This document shows, piece after piece, positions 1 to 5,211 of a stretch of 5,211 bases of DNA. The notes under the pieces were generated by a model that saw only the letters and a list, made by a program, of their open reading frames with translations, did not search any database and was not told the origin of the DNA. Where the stretch lies: NCBI GenBank assembly GCA_051745935.1, contig JBNJEM010000572.1, positions 1-5,211 of the forward strand. The letters are read 5' to 3'. This DNA is from JBNJEM01 sp051745935 (lineage in GTDB: Bacteria; Planctomycetota; Planctomycetia; Pirellulales; Pirellulaceae). Each line of letters begins with the position of its first letter. Position 1 is the first letter of the stretch. The translations under genes were made by a program, and so were the position numbers.

Positions 1-2
1 GG

Positions 3-28
3 GCAGCCTGATTGGACAGCCTAATTGG
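3..28. repeat. Two-unit 13-bp tandem repeat at the window edge
   Basis: Positions 3-15 and 16-28 align as two adjacent 13-base units (GCAGCCTGATTGG and ACAGCCTAATTGG) with 11 of 13 identical bases. Only two units are visible and the window begins just before them, so this could be the right end of a longer array or simply a small duplication. No function is assigned. Confidence 0.5.
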
Positions 29-100
29 GCGCCGGCGTGCGATTGCAGCCCATGAATTTGTTAGAAGGATACCCCATGAAACGCGCATTCCCGAAAGCGT

Positions 101-206
101 GTATACCGGTCGCGGATGACGTTGTCCGCCGCGAGTCCGACGGGCGGGAGGACGGCTTGCGTCGAGCAGCGTTCCACCCGGACAAATCCGACCGCCTGAA
201 GTATAT
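101..206 (-). repeat. Dispersed repeat, copy 1 (inverted relative to copy 2)
   Basis: The reverse complement of 101-206 aligns without gaps to 3919-4024 (position p pairs with 4125 minus p). I count 95 identical bases of 106, with a perfect 40-base block at 125-164 (equal to 3961-4000). The core contains CTCCCGCCCGTCGGACTCGC and its surroundings, with an imperfect hairpin potential (GTCC/GGAC and CGCAAG/CTCGCG arms). It ends about 200 bp before the likely start of the HEAT gene. Substitutions between copies are not concentrated at third codon positions of the shared open frame, which argues for a DNA or RNA element and not a coding fragment. No transposase or flanking target duplication is visible. 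Confidence 0.85.
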
Positions 207-405
207 CCTTTACACGATCACAAATGACGCAAGTAGGATCAAGCCGTCCCGGCATCCTCGGCCGCCGCGCGAGGGTTTGCGTCCTCTGGCGACGTGTGTT
301 CCCCGTGTCCGACTGGGGGACAACGCGTGGCCGGACACGCCACATGGTCGACGACGTTCGGATCCCGTCGTCCCCACGCCGCAACGTCATCAACGCCGCG
401 CGCCC

Positions 406-2706
406 GTGTTGCGGCGAGTCAGCCACGGACTCGCGATTTTGTTGCTCATGATGGTCAGCCCGATGGCCCGCGGCCAGGATGATCCGTTTTCCGACACGCC
501 GGCGGCGCGCCCGAAACCGGCGCCGGCATCAGGGAGCGACGAGACGGAGGAGGAGGAGGAAAGCACCGAGGCGAGCAAAATCGAGGAACTGCTGGCCGAC
601 GAGGACGATCCGTTAGTGCTGGCCATCGTGGAGACAAAGCCCGAGACCCCCTCGGGTTTGTTCCGCGATGTCCGGGCCTTGTTGAATCTGGATCGGTTTG
701 AGCTGGCCAAGGAATATTTGCGACAATGGCTTTCCACTGAACCGGACGCTGCTGAAATGTCTCGGCTCCAGGCCGAGTTCGGGTCCGCGTTTTTCCTGCG
801 GCTGTCGAACATCACTGAGATGCAGCCGGTGGGCACGGAGGTTGCCGGGACGGTCATGGAAGCGGCCGGGGAGCGGTTTTCCGATCCCGCGCGGCTCTCC
901 GCGCTCGTGGAACAATTGAGCCATTCCGATCCCGCTGAACGACGCTCCGCTCTAGCCGAACTCGTCAAGGCCGGCTCCGTGGCGGCGGTCCCCATGATCA
1001 AGGCGTTGGGGGACGAGAGTCGCGAAGCGGAACACGAAGCGATACGGGCGGCGCTGGTTGCGATGGACGATGAAGCGGTTCCACCGTTGATTGCGGCACT
1101 CACAAGTAAAAACGAGTCGCTATGTCTTGAGGCAATGGCTATTTTAGGTCAACTTGAGTCGAAAGAGGCGGTACCCGTCTTGTTATCGACCGCGTTGGCG
1201 CCGAAACAGGATTCCGACCCGGCGGCAGCGGCGGCCCGGGATATGATTCGGAACGTGCTAGGCGCGATCCCCTCGCGGGGCGAAGCGATTCGTTTCCTCT
1301 CCAATCGCCTGGACGAGTTTCTGGAAGGTTCGGTTCCGGGCCCGATTGACCAGAATGAACACGTGACGCGTTGGACATGGGACGCCGACGAGGAGACGCC
1401 CCGGCGAGCCGTGCTTCCGGTCGCCGACGCTTCGATCGCTTCCGCGGCGCGAGTGGCCGAGCAGCTTCATCGAATCGCGCCCGACAATACGGATTTTCAC
1501 CGGATTTACTTGGCCACCGGCCTGGAACATGCCAAGCGGCGCCACGGGTATGATCGTCCGCTCAGCGACGAGATGGGCGCCATCCATGATGCGGCGACGG
1601 GGGCCGAGGTCGAGCTGTTGGAAGAGGTACTTCAAATCTGCCTCGAAAAGCAACTGGAAGGCGCGGCCATTGCCGTCGTCGATTTGTTGGGGCAATCGAA
1701 CGACCCCCAAGTGGTGCTCACCAACGACGGCCAAACCAGCGTACTGGTCGAATCGTTGAAAAGCCACATGCGTCACGTTCAGTTTGCGGCGGCGCGGGCC
1801 GTGATGAACATCGATCCGCGGCGTCCTTATCCGGGCAGCAGCCATTTGTCCGAGACATTGGCGTACTTGGCGGCGACCAGCGGTGAGCGACGAGTCTTGA
1901 TTGGCAATCCGTGGACGGATCAGGCTCAACGGTGGATCGGGCTGTTAAACACGCTCGGCTTCGTCGCGGACAAAAGAGAAGTGGGGCGCGAACTGATGCT
2001 TCAAGCTTTTTCAAGTTCCGATTATGAGTTTTTTCTGATCTCCGACGCGATCGATCATCCCCCTTACGGCGAACTGATTCAGATGCTCCGGCGCGATTAT
2101 CGCACGGCTGGCTTGCCGATTGGATTGATTGCACGGCAGCGGAATATGACGTCCGCCGAGTGGTTCGCAGAGACCGACGCCCGCCTTCTGACACTGGCGC
2201 CGCCGCAAAACAAGGAGGACGTGGCACGGGATGCTCGCCGCCTGTTGGCCACTGCCGGGCGAGCGCATATTTCACTGGAGCAGCGGATTGAGCAAGCGAC
2301 GTTTGCCCTCGACGCGCTAGCGCGTCTGGCGGAGCACCCGGAGCAGTACCCGTTCTACGATCTCATCCACCTGGATGAGCCCATGGAACAAGCATTGAGC
2401 ACGCGGGGGTTGGCAACCAAAGCGGCCGCGGTCCTTGGTTTCCTCGGTACACCTCTCGCCCAACGGGCGTTACTCGACGCAGCCGGGACTCAGCTCCGGC
2501 CGCTGGTCGAGCGACAGGCTGCCGCCGAGGCATTCGACGTCGCCGTCTCTCGCCGCGGTCTGCTATTGAATCGAAAACAAATACTGCGCCAGTACGAGAA
2601 ATACAACGCCAGCGAGTCGCTTGATCGCGACACCCAAGAAGTGCTTTCCTCCATTTTGGACACGATCGAAGCACCGTCTCGAACGTCGGATTCGGACAAG
2701 GACTAA
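406..2706 (+). CDS. Exported HEAT-repeat protein with degenerate receiver-like domain
   Basis: Predicted protein of 766 residues if it starts at GTG 406 (TTG 409 is a close alternative). This start gives a clean signal peptide: basic MLRRVSHG, hydrophobic LAILLLMMV, then an A-x-G site near residues 21-23 before QDD. Residues 30-70 are Pro/Ala-rich, then strongly acidic (EEEEE), a likely linker. Alpha-helical pairs of HEAT/PBS-lyase type appear at about 163-265 (VAAVPMIKAL, EAVPPLIAAL, EAVPVLLSTAL), with more at 415-470 and 664-716. Between them, residues 494-617 resemble a response-regulator receiver (annotated separately). The role is unknown; HEAT arrays normally bind other proteins, so a periplasmic or envelope scaffold is a reasonable inference. 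No strong Shine-Dalgarno precedes 406. The frame is open back to TTG 25, and ATG 76 has a better ribosome site (876 residues), but that extension crosses a dispersed repeat and would bury the signal peptide. The sigma-54 activator gene follows closely, suggesting an operon. Confidence 0.85.
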   Translation: MLRRVSHGLAILLLMMVSPMARGQDDPFSDTPAARPKPAPASGSDETEEEEESTEASKIEELLADEDDPLVLAIVETKPETPSGLFRDVRALLNLDRFELAKEYLRQWLSTEPDAAEMSRLQAEFGSAFFLRLSNITEMQPVGTEVAGTVMEAAGERFSDPARLSALVEQLSHSDPAERRSALAELVKAGSVAAVPMIKALGDESREAEHEAIRAALVAMDDEAVPPLIAALTSKNESLCLEAMAILGQLESKEAVPVLLSTALAPKQDSDPAAAAARDMIRNVLGAIPSRGEAIRFLSNRLDEFLEGSVPGPIDQNEHVTRWTWDADEETPRRAVLPVADASIASAARVAEQLHRIAPDNTDFHRIYLATGLEHAKRRHGYDRPLSDEMGAIHDAATGAEVELLEEVLQICLEKQLEGAAIAVVDLLGQSNDPQVVLTNDGQTSVLVESLKSHMRHVQFAAARAVMNIDPRRPYPGSSHLSETLAYLAATSGERRVLIGNPWTDQAQRWIGLLNTLGFVADKREVGRELMLQAFSSSDYEFFLISDAIDHPPYGELIQMLRRDYRTAGLPIGLIARQRNMTSAEWFAETDARLLTLAPPQNKEDVARDARRLLATAGRAHISLEQRIEQATFALDALARLAEHPEQYPFYDLIHLDEPMEQALSTRGLATKAAAVLGFLGTPLAQRALLDAAGTQLRPLVERQAAAEAFDVAVSRRGLLLNRKQILRQYEKYNASESLDRDTQEVLSSILDTIEAPSRTSDSDKD
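1885..2256 (+). other. Receiver-like (pseudo-REC) domain inside the HEAT protein
   Basis: Residues 494-617 of the 766-residue protein show the strand order of a receiver: RRVLIGNP (495-502), GFVADKREV (518-526), YEFFLISDAID (540-550), LPIGLIAR (570-577) and ARLLTLAPP (592-600), with GELIQMLRRD after the third strand as in receivers. D547 lies eight residues before G555, the spacing of the phospho-acceptor Asp to the conserved Gly in receivers. The acidic pair at the end of strand 1 is replaced by N501-P502, the Thr/Ser of strand 4 by I575, and the Lys of strand 5 by A598. Phosphorylation of the usual kind is therefore unlikely. The fold assignment is made by eye and needs profile or structure comparison. 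Confidence 0.6.
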
Positions 2707-2733
2707 TTGATCCCGCGCGAGCGGAATGGAGCC

Positions 2734-3801
2734 ATGGCCAATCACGTCGTCAACGAGCCGAACGAGCTTGGGCAATCGATTTCGGGTATTATCGGATCCA
2801 GCCCGGCGATGGAAGAGGTCTATCGCGTGACCCAACGCGTCGCCTCGAGCAACGCGTCCGTCTTGTTGTTGGGCGAAACGGGAACGGGAAAGGAATTGAT
2901 TGCCTCGGCGCTCCATCGCTTGAGCAATCGCGCCAGCGGACCTTTTGTGCGAGTGAACTGTGGCGCGCTGAGCGAGAATCTTCTGGAAAGTGAGTTATTC
3001 GGCCACGTGCACGGGGCCTTCACCGGAGCGATCAAAAACCGCACGGGCCGCTTCGAAGCGGCCCACACGGGAACAATCTTCCTCGACGAAATCAATTCCA
3101 CGTCCCGCATGCTGCAGGTTAAACTGCTGCGCGTCCTTCAAGAGCGGGAATTCGAGCGGGTGGGAGATACCCATACGCTGCGCGTCGATGTACGGGTCAT
3201 CGCCGCCAGTAACCGCAATCTCCTGGAAATGGTCGAACAAGACACGTTTCGTGAGGATCTTTACTGGCGGTTGAACGTGGTTCCCATCGAAATTCCCCCC
3301 TTGCGGCAGCGGCGCGAGGATGTACCCCAATTGGTCGAACACTTCCTGAATTATTACAATGAAATCAATGATCGGTATGTCGTCCACATCCAACGTGAAG
3401 CCATGCAAGCATTGCAGGACTATTATTGGCCTGGAAACGTCCGGGAATTGCAGAACTATGTTGAGCGGGCCGTCGTGATGGCGGGCGGCGATGAATTGAC
3501 CGTCGAGTTACTTCCCGACACCGTCGTGGGTGGCAAAGAGTCCCATAGCCGGATCCGGGGAGCCGACATCGAGTCGCTCACCTATGAAGTGGTGCAACAC
3601 GGTCTTTCCGCCTCCGATCCGAATGAGAACAATGAAGACAGCCTACACGCGAAGATTGTGAACCGCGTGGAACGGGAATTGATCCTGCAAGTGATGAATG
3701 TCTGCGGCAATGTGCAAACCAAAGCCGCCGCGAAATTAGGAATCAATCGCAACACACTTCACAAGAAACTAAAAGAATACGACCTTGACACGCCATCGTG
3801 A
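2734..3801 (+). CDS. Sigma-54-dependent Fis-family activator lacking a receiver domain
   Basis: 355 residues from ATG 2734. It is a bacterial enhancer-binding protein: the AAA+ ATPase remodels the sigma-54 RNA polymerase closed complex in the cytoplasm. Visible motifs: Walker A GETGTGKE (47-54), sigma-54 contact loop GAFTGA (94-99), Walker B GTIFLDE (113-119), sensor I ASN (158-160), arginine-finger region FREDLYWRL (172-180), sensor II WPGNVREL (232-239), and a C-terminal Fis-type helix-turn-helix (about 327-351, AAAKLGINRNTLHKKLKEY). Only about 18 residues precede the AAA+ domain, so there is no receiver, GAF or PAS module; in this it resembles PspF-type activators, which are controlled by partner proteins. 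TTG 2707, directly after the HEAT stop with AAGGA at 2698-2702, is an alternative start giving 364 residues; ATG 2734 has GGAG only two bases upstream. The close spacing suggests cotranscription with the HEAT gene. Target genes cannot be read from this window. Confidence 0.93.
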   Translation: MANHVVNEPNELGQSISGIIGSSPAMEEVYRVTQRVASSNASVLLLGETGTGKELIASALHRLSNRASGPFVRVNCGALSENLLESELFGHVHGAFTGAIKNRTGRFEAAHTGTIFLDEINSTSRMLQVKLLRVLQEREFERVGDTHTLRVDVRVIAASNRNLLEMVEQDTFREDLYWRLNVVPIEIPPLRQRREDVPQLVEHFLNYYNEINDRYVVHIQREAMQALQDYYWPGNVRELQNYVERAVVMAGGDELTVELLPDTVVGGKESHSRIRGADIESLTYEVVQHGLSASDPNENNEDSLHAKIVNRVERELILQVMNVCGNVQTKAAAKLGINRNTLHKKLKEYDLDTPS

Positions 3802-3848
3802 TGCTGCACTTCGAACGTTAAGCACCGGCTAGTGAATCATCGGTCCGT

Positions 3849-3887
3849 CGGCGTACCCCCAACCCTCGCGGGCTCGTTCCTACGCCG
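3849..3887. repeat. Inverted repeat, possible hairpin in the spacer
   Basis: CGGCGTA (3849-3855) and TACGCCG (3881-3887) are perfect 7-base complementary arms around a 25-base loop, with two more pairs possible outside one mismatch. The loop itself contains CCC-TCGC-GGG, so a nested stem could form. It lies 48 bases after the activator stop and could slow or end transcription, but no T-tract follows, so I do not call it an intrinsic terminator. Confidence 0.4.
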
Positions 3888-3918
3888 TCGCCATCGGTCG
3901 TTTATGTCGTTGGATGCC

Positions 3919-4024
3919 TTATATTTCAGGCGGTTGGATTTTTCCGGGTGGAAAGCTGCCCGACGCAAGCCGTCCTCCCGCCCGTCGGACTCGCGGCGGA
4001 GACAGTCATCCGCGACCAGTATAA
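3919..4024 (+). repeat. Dispersed repeat, copy 2
   Basis: Inverted partner of 101-206, about 90% identical by direct alignment, with the perfect 40-base block at 3961-4000. It sits in the spacer between the activator and the membrane-protein gene, ending 58 bases before the preferred ATG at 4083. An open frame through it continues into the membrane-protein gene (from GTG 3948), yet the same words appear on the minus strand in copy 1, where they belong to no gene. Its orientation relative to the downstream gene is opposite to that of copy 1, so a fixed cis-regulatory role is less likely than a mobile or structured intergenic element. Confidence 0.85.
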
Positions 4025-4082
4025 CTCAATTGGTGTTGTTTCCGATCGTGGGACGTATACCATCATTATCTTCCGCCCCGGT

Positions 4083-5015
4083 ATGGCCATGTTATCCAAT
4101 ATCAGTATTATTTGCTTCGCGTCCAGTTACGCCGTCACGCTCGCACTGGAAGTTTCGCGGCCTTTTTTTCGCGTGCCCGTCCGGTGGGCCATCATGATCG
4201 CGTTCGCGGCCGCTGGCCTCTTCGCTCATACCGTTTATTTATGGGTTCGGGTAAACAGTGCGCCGCCAAACCCGGAAATCACACCGCTGAGCAGCTGGTA
4301 CGATTGGTGCTTGGTCGTCGCATGGGTGCTAACCATCACCTACCTCGGACTGGCAATTCGCCGGCCCGCGAACACGATTGGTCCCTTTTTGATTCCGCTG
4401 GTGCTGGCACTGATTGCCATGGCATATGCCGTTCACGACAAGCCTCCATTTGGGCGCGAACAGGCGCTGACGTACTGGGGGATCTGCCACAGTGTCCTGC
4501 TGCTGCTCGGGACGGTCGCCGCCGCGTTTGGATTCGCCACCGGCAGCATGTATCTTCTACAATCCTACCGCCTCAAACGCGCCCTGCTTCCTCGCCCTGG
4601 TTTTCGGCTACCCAGTCTCGAGTGGCTACAGAGCTCCAATCGCCGCTCACTCTGGCTGTCCAGTTGCTTGCTCACGCTTGGTTTGCTGGCTGGCCTGGTG
4701 CTCAATGCCATCAAACATTCCAATCAGACGGGAACGATTTCCTGGACCGACCCGGTTGTTCTGTCTTCATCGTTTCTCTTCGTCTGGCTTACTTTTGCCA
4801 CCGTCTTTGAGTCGCTCTACAAGCCCGCGCGGGAGGGCCATAAAGTGGCCTATATCACGCTCGTCAGCTTCGTCTGCCTCGGCGCCGTTCTCGGGTTGGT
4901 GCTGTGGGGACAACACGGCCTGTCCGAGACGGATAACAAACCGAGTTCCCGGGAAGAACAAGGGAAGATCAGTCCGGAGACGGATTCGTTGCTCGGTTCG
5001 GGGGAGATGCGATGA
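4083..5015 (+). CDS. ccsA: HemX/CcsA-family cytochrome c assembly membrane protein
   Basis: 310 residues from ATG 4083 (ATG 4089 also possible). About eight hydrophobic segments are visible (roughly 8-24, 32-55, 72-92, 98-117, 132-160, 188-210, 222-246, 253-275), then a hydrophilic tail. CcsA/HemX-like features are H136 in GICHSVLLLLG, the stretch AAFGFATGSMYLLQSYRLK (147-165), H212 before a loop, and SWTDP (220-224) followed by hydrophobic FLFVWLTF, a reduced form of the family's Trp-rich WxWDP heme-handling motif. CcsA proteins export and present heme for cytochrome c maturation; HemX proteins sit beside hemA, and in Bacillus HemX lowers HemA levels. The 4-base overlap with hemA favours a HemX-like role in this heme unit, but sequence alone cannot separate the two functions. 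The frame is open back to GTG 3948, but that part is dispersed repeat and non-hydrophobic, so I reject it as coding. No clear Shine-Dalgarno precedes 4083. Confidence 0.82.
   Translation: MAMLSNISIICFASSYAVTLALEVSRPFFRVPVRWAIMIAFAAAGLFAHTVYLWVRVNSAPPNPEITPLSSWYDWCLVVAWVLTITYLGLAIRRPANTIGPFLIPLVLALIAMAYAVHDKPPFGREQALTYWGICHSVLLLLGTVAAAFGFATGSMYLLQSYRLKRALLPRPGFRLPSLEWLQSSNRRSLWLSSCLLTLGLLAGLVLNAIKHSNQTGTISWTDPVVLSSSFLFVWLTFATVFESLYKPAREGHKVAYITLVSFVCLGAVLGLVLWGQHGLSETDNKPSSREEQGKISPETDSLLGSGEMR
5000..5006 (+). promoter_or_regulatory. Ribosome binding site of hemA
   Basis: GGGGGAG ends five bases before ATG 5012 and lies inside the last codons of the preceding gene. It is the clearest Shine-Dalgarno sequence in the window and fixes the hemA start. 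Together with the ATGA stop/start overlap it points to translational coupling between the membrane protein and HemA. Confidence 0.75.
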
Positions 5016-5211
5016 AACTGCAATTACTCGGTTGCAGCCACCACGCCTCGTCGCTCGAGCTGCGGGAACGGCTCGCCTTCGCGCCCAATCAGCTTGGCGA
5101 CGCGCTCCGGAAACTGCAACACCGGTTCCCGAACACCGAGGCCGTGCTGCTGTCAACCTGCAACCGCGTGGAGTTATATGTCGCCACGAGCGACAGGGGC
5201 CCCTTACCCGA
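5012..5211 (+). CDS. hemA: Glutamyl-tRNA reductase, N-terminal fragment (cut by window end)
   Basis: Only the first 66 codons are present; the gene runs off the right edge without a stop, so this is truncation by the window and not a broken gene. HemA reduces glutamyl-tRNA(Glu) with NADPH to glutamate-1-semialdehyde, the committed step of C5-pathway tetrapyrrole synthesis in the cytoplasm. The fragment starts MKLQLLGCSHHASSLELRER, typical of the family (short beta strand, then H-x-x-x-x-x-x-R-E-R), and holds the active-site motif STCNRVELY at 48-56 with the nucleophile Cys50. ATG 5012 overlaps the TGA of the membrane-protein gene (5013-5015) and has a good ribosome binding site. The later NADPH-binding and dimerisation domains lie outside the window. 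Confidence 0.96.
   Translation, partial: MKLQLLGCSHHASSLELRERLAFAPNQLGDALRKLQHRFPNTEAVLLSTCNRVELYVATSDRGPLP

Larger units (their letters stand above)
1..405. other. Leader region without a supported gene
   Basis: The HEAT-protein reading frame stays open from about position 25, but its translation up to 405 is rich in Arg and Pro, has no recognisable domain, and runs through a dispersed repeat that recurs elsewhere in non-coding DNA. I therefore read it as an intergenic leader in GC-rich DNA. It holds a 13-bp tandem duplication (3-28), repeat copy 1 (about 101-206) and a Shine-Dalgarno-like AGAAGGA (63-69) just before an ATG at 76. I saw no convincing -35/-10 or -24/-12 promoter and no tRNA. 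The end of an upstream gene could lie left of the window. Confidence 0.55.

Noticed and set aside
286..302. TGGC-containing stretch considered as a -24/-12 sigma-54 promoter
   Set aside because: No GC-containing -12 element at the required spacing; the match is only the four-base TGGC.
61..426. Minus-strand open frame of 121 codons containing the TQAVLPPVGLAA segment
   Set aside because: It is Arg-rich, has no domain, overlaps the HEAT signal-peptide region, and its only similarity is to the repeat in copy 2, where differences do not follow a coding pattern.
390..1103. Minus-strand open frame of 237 codons opposite the HEAT gene
   Set aside because: Ser/Ala-rich low-complexity translation typical of the antisense of a GC-rich gene; the + strand frame has a signal peptide and HEAT repeats.
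1258..1929. Minus-strand open frame of 223 codons
   Set aside because: Lies wholly within the HEAT coding sequence, with no recognisable motif or ribosome site; a shadow frame.
3802..3848. Intrinsic terminator after the activator gene
   Set aside because: No stable GC stem followed by a T-run; the nearest hairpin (3849-3887) also lacks a T-tract.
4030..4070. Possible sigma-70 promoter before the membrane-protein gene (TTGGTG or TTGTTT with TATACC at 4056-4061)
   Set aside because: Spacers would be about 20 or 14 bases, both poor; not strong enough to annotate.
3832..4197. + strand open frame of 121 codons across the spacer and repeat copy 2
   Set aside because: Arg/Ser/Pro-rich, crosses the hairpin and repeat, overlaps the membrane-protein gene in another frame, and has no ribosome site.
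4112..4810. + strand open frame of 232 codons in another frame of the membrane-protein gene
   Set aside because: Arg/Ala/Pro-rich without domains, while the overlapping frame gives eight membrane helices and family motifs.
1..5211. CRISPR array, tRNA, transposase or integrase
   Set aside because: No regularly spaced repeats, no cloverleaf-like sequence and no recombinase motifs were found on either strand.

Overview
The window looks like chromosomal DNA of a planctomycete, probably in or near the Pirellulales. This is an inference from gene content: a secreted HEAT-repeat protein with an embedded receiver-like fold, a receiver-less sigma-54 activator, and a HemX/CcsA-type membrane protein directly before hemA. 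Start sites with weak or no Shine-Dalgarno sequences fit as well. No marker gene fixes the taxon.

Layout, all genes on the + strand. 1-405: no gene I trust; it holds a 13-bp tandem duplication at the left edge and copy 1 of a dispersed repeat (about 101-206, minus orientation). 406-2706: exported HEAT-repeat protein with a degenerate receiver-like domain. 2734-3801: sigma-54-dependent AAA+/Fis activator with no N-terminal sensor or receiver domain, 27 bp after the previous stop. 3802-4082: spacer with a hairpin-forming inverted repeat and copy 2 of the dispersed repeat (about 3919-4024, plus orientation). 4083-5015: HemX/CcsA-like membrane protein of about eight helices. 5012-5211 (cut by the window end): N-terminus of glutamyl-tRNA reductase HemA, overlapping the previous stop by ATGA.

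Two transcription units are likely. The first pairs the HEAT/pseudo-receiver protein with the activator; the second pairs the membrane protein with hemA, the committed step of C5-pathway tetrapyrrole synthesis. The second pair matches the known hemA-hemX linkage of other bacteria and suggests a heme synthesis/heme handling unit. Whether the activator controls it is not shown: I found no convincing -24/-12 promoter in the window.

The most notable observations are the ~106-bp, ~90% identical inverted dispersed repeat that brackets the first gene pair and lies in both intergenic leaders, and the receiver-like domain inside an exported HEAT protein encoded next to an activator that lacks a receiver. 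The open frames running through both repeat copies could mislead start calling, so the true starts of the HEAT and membrane-protein genes are probably well inside the longest open frames.
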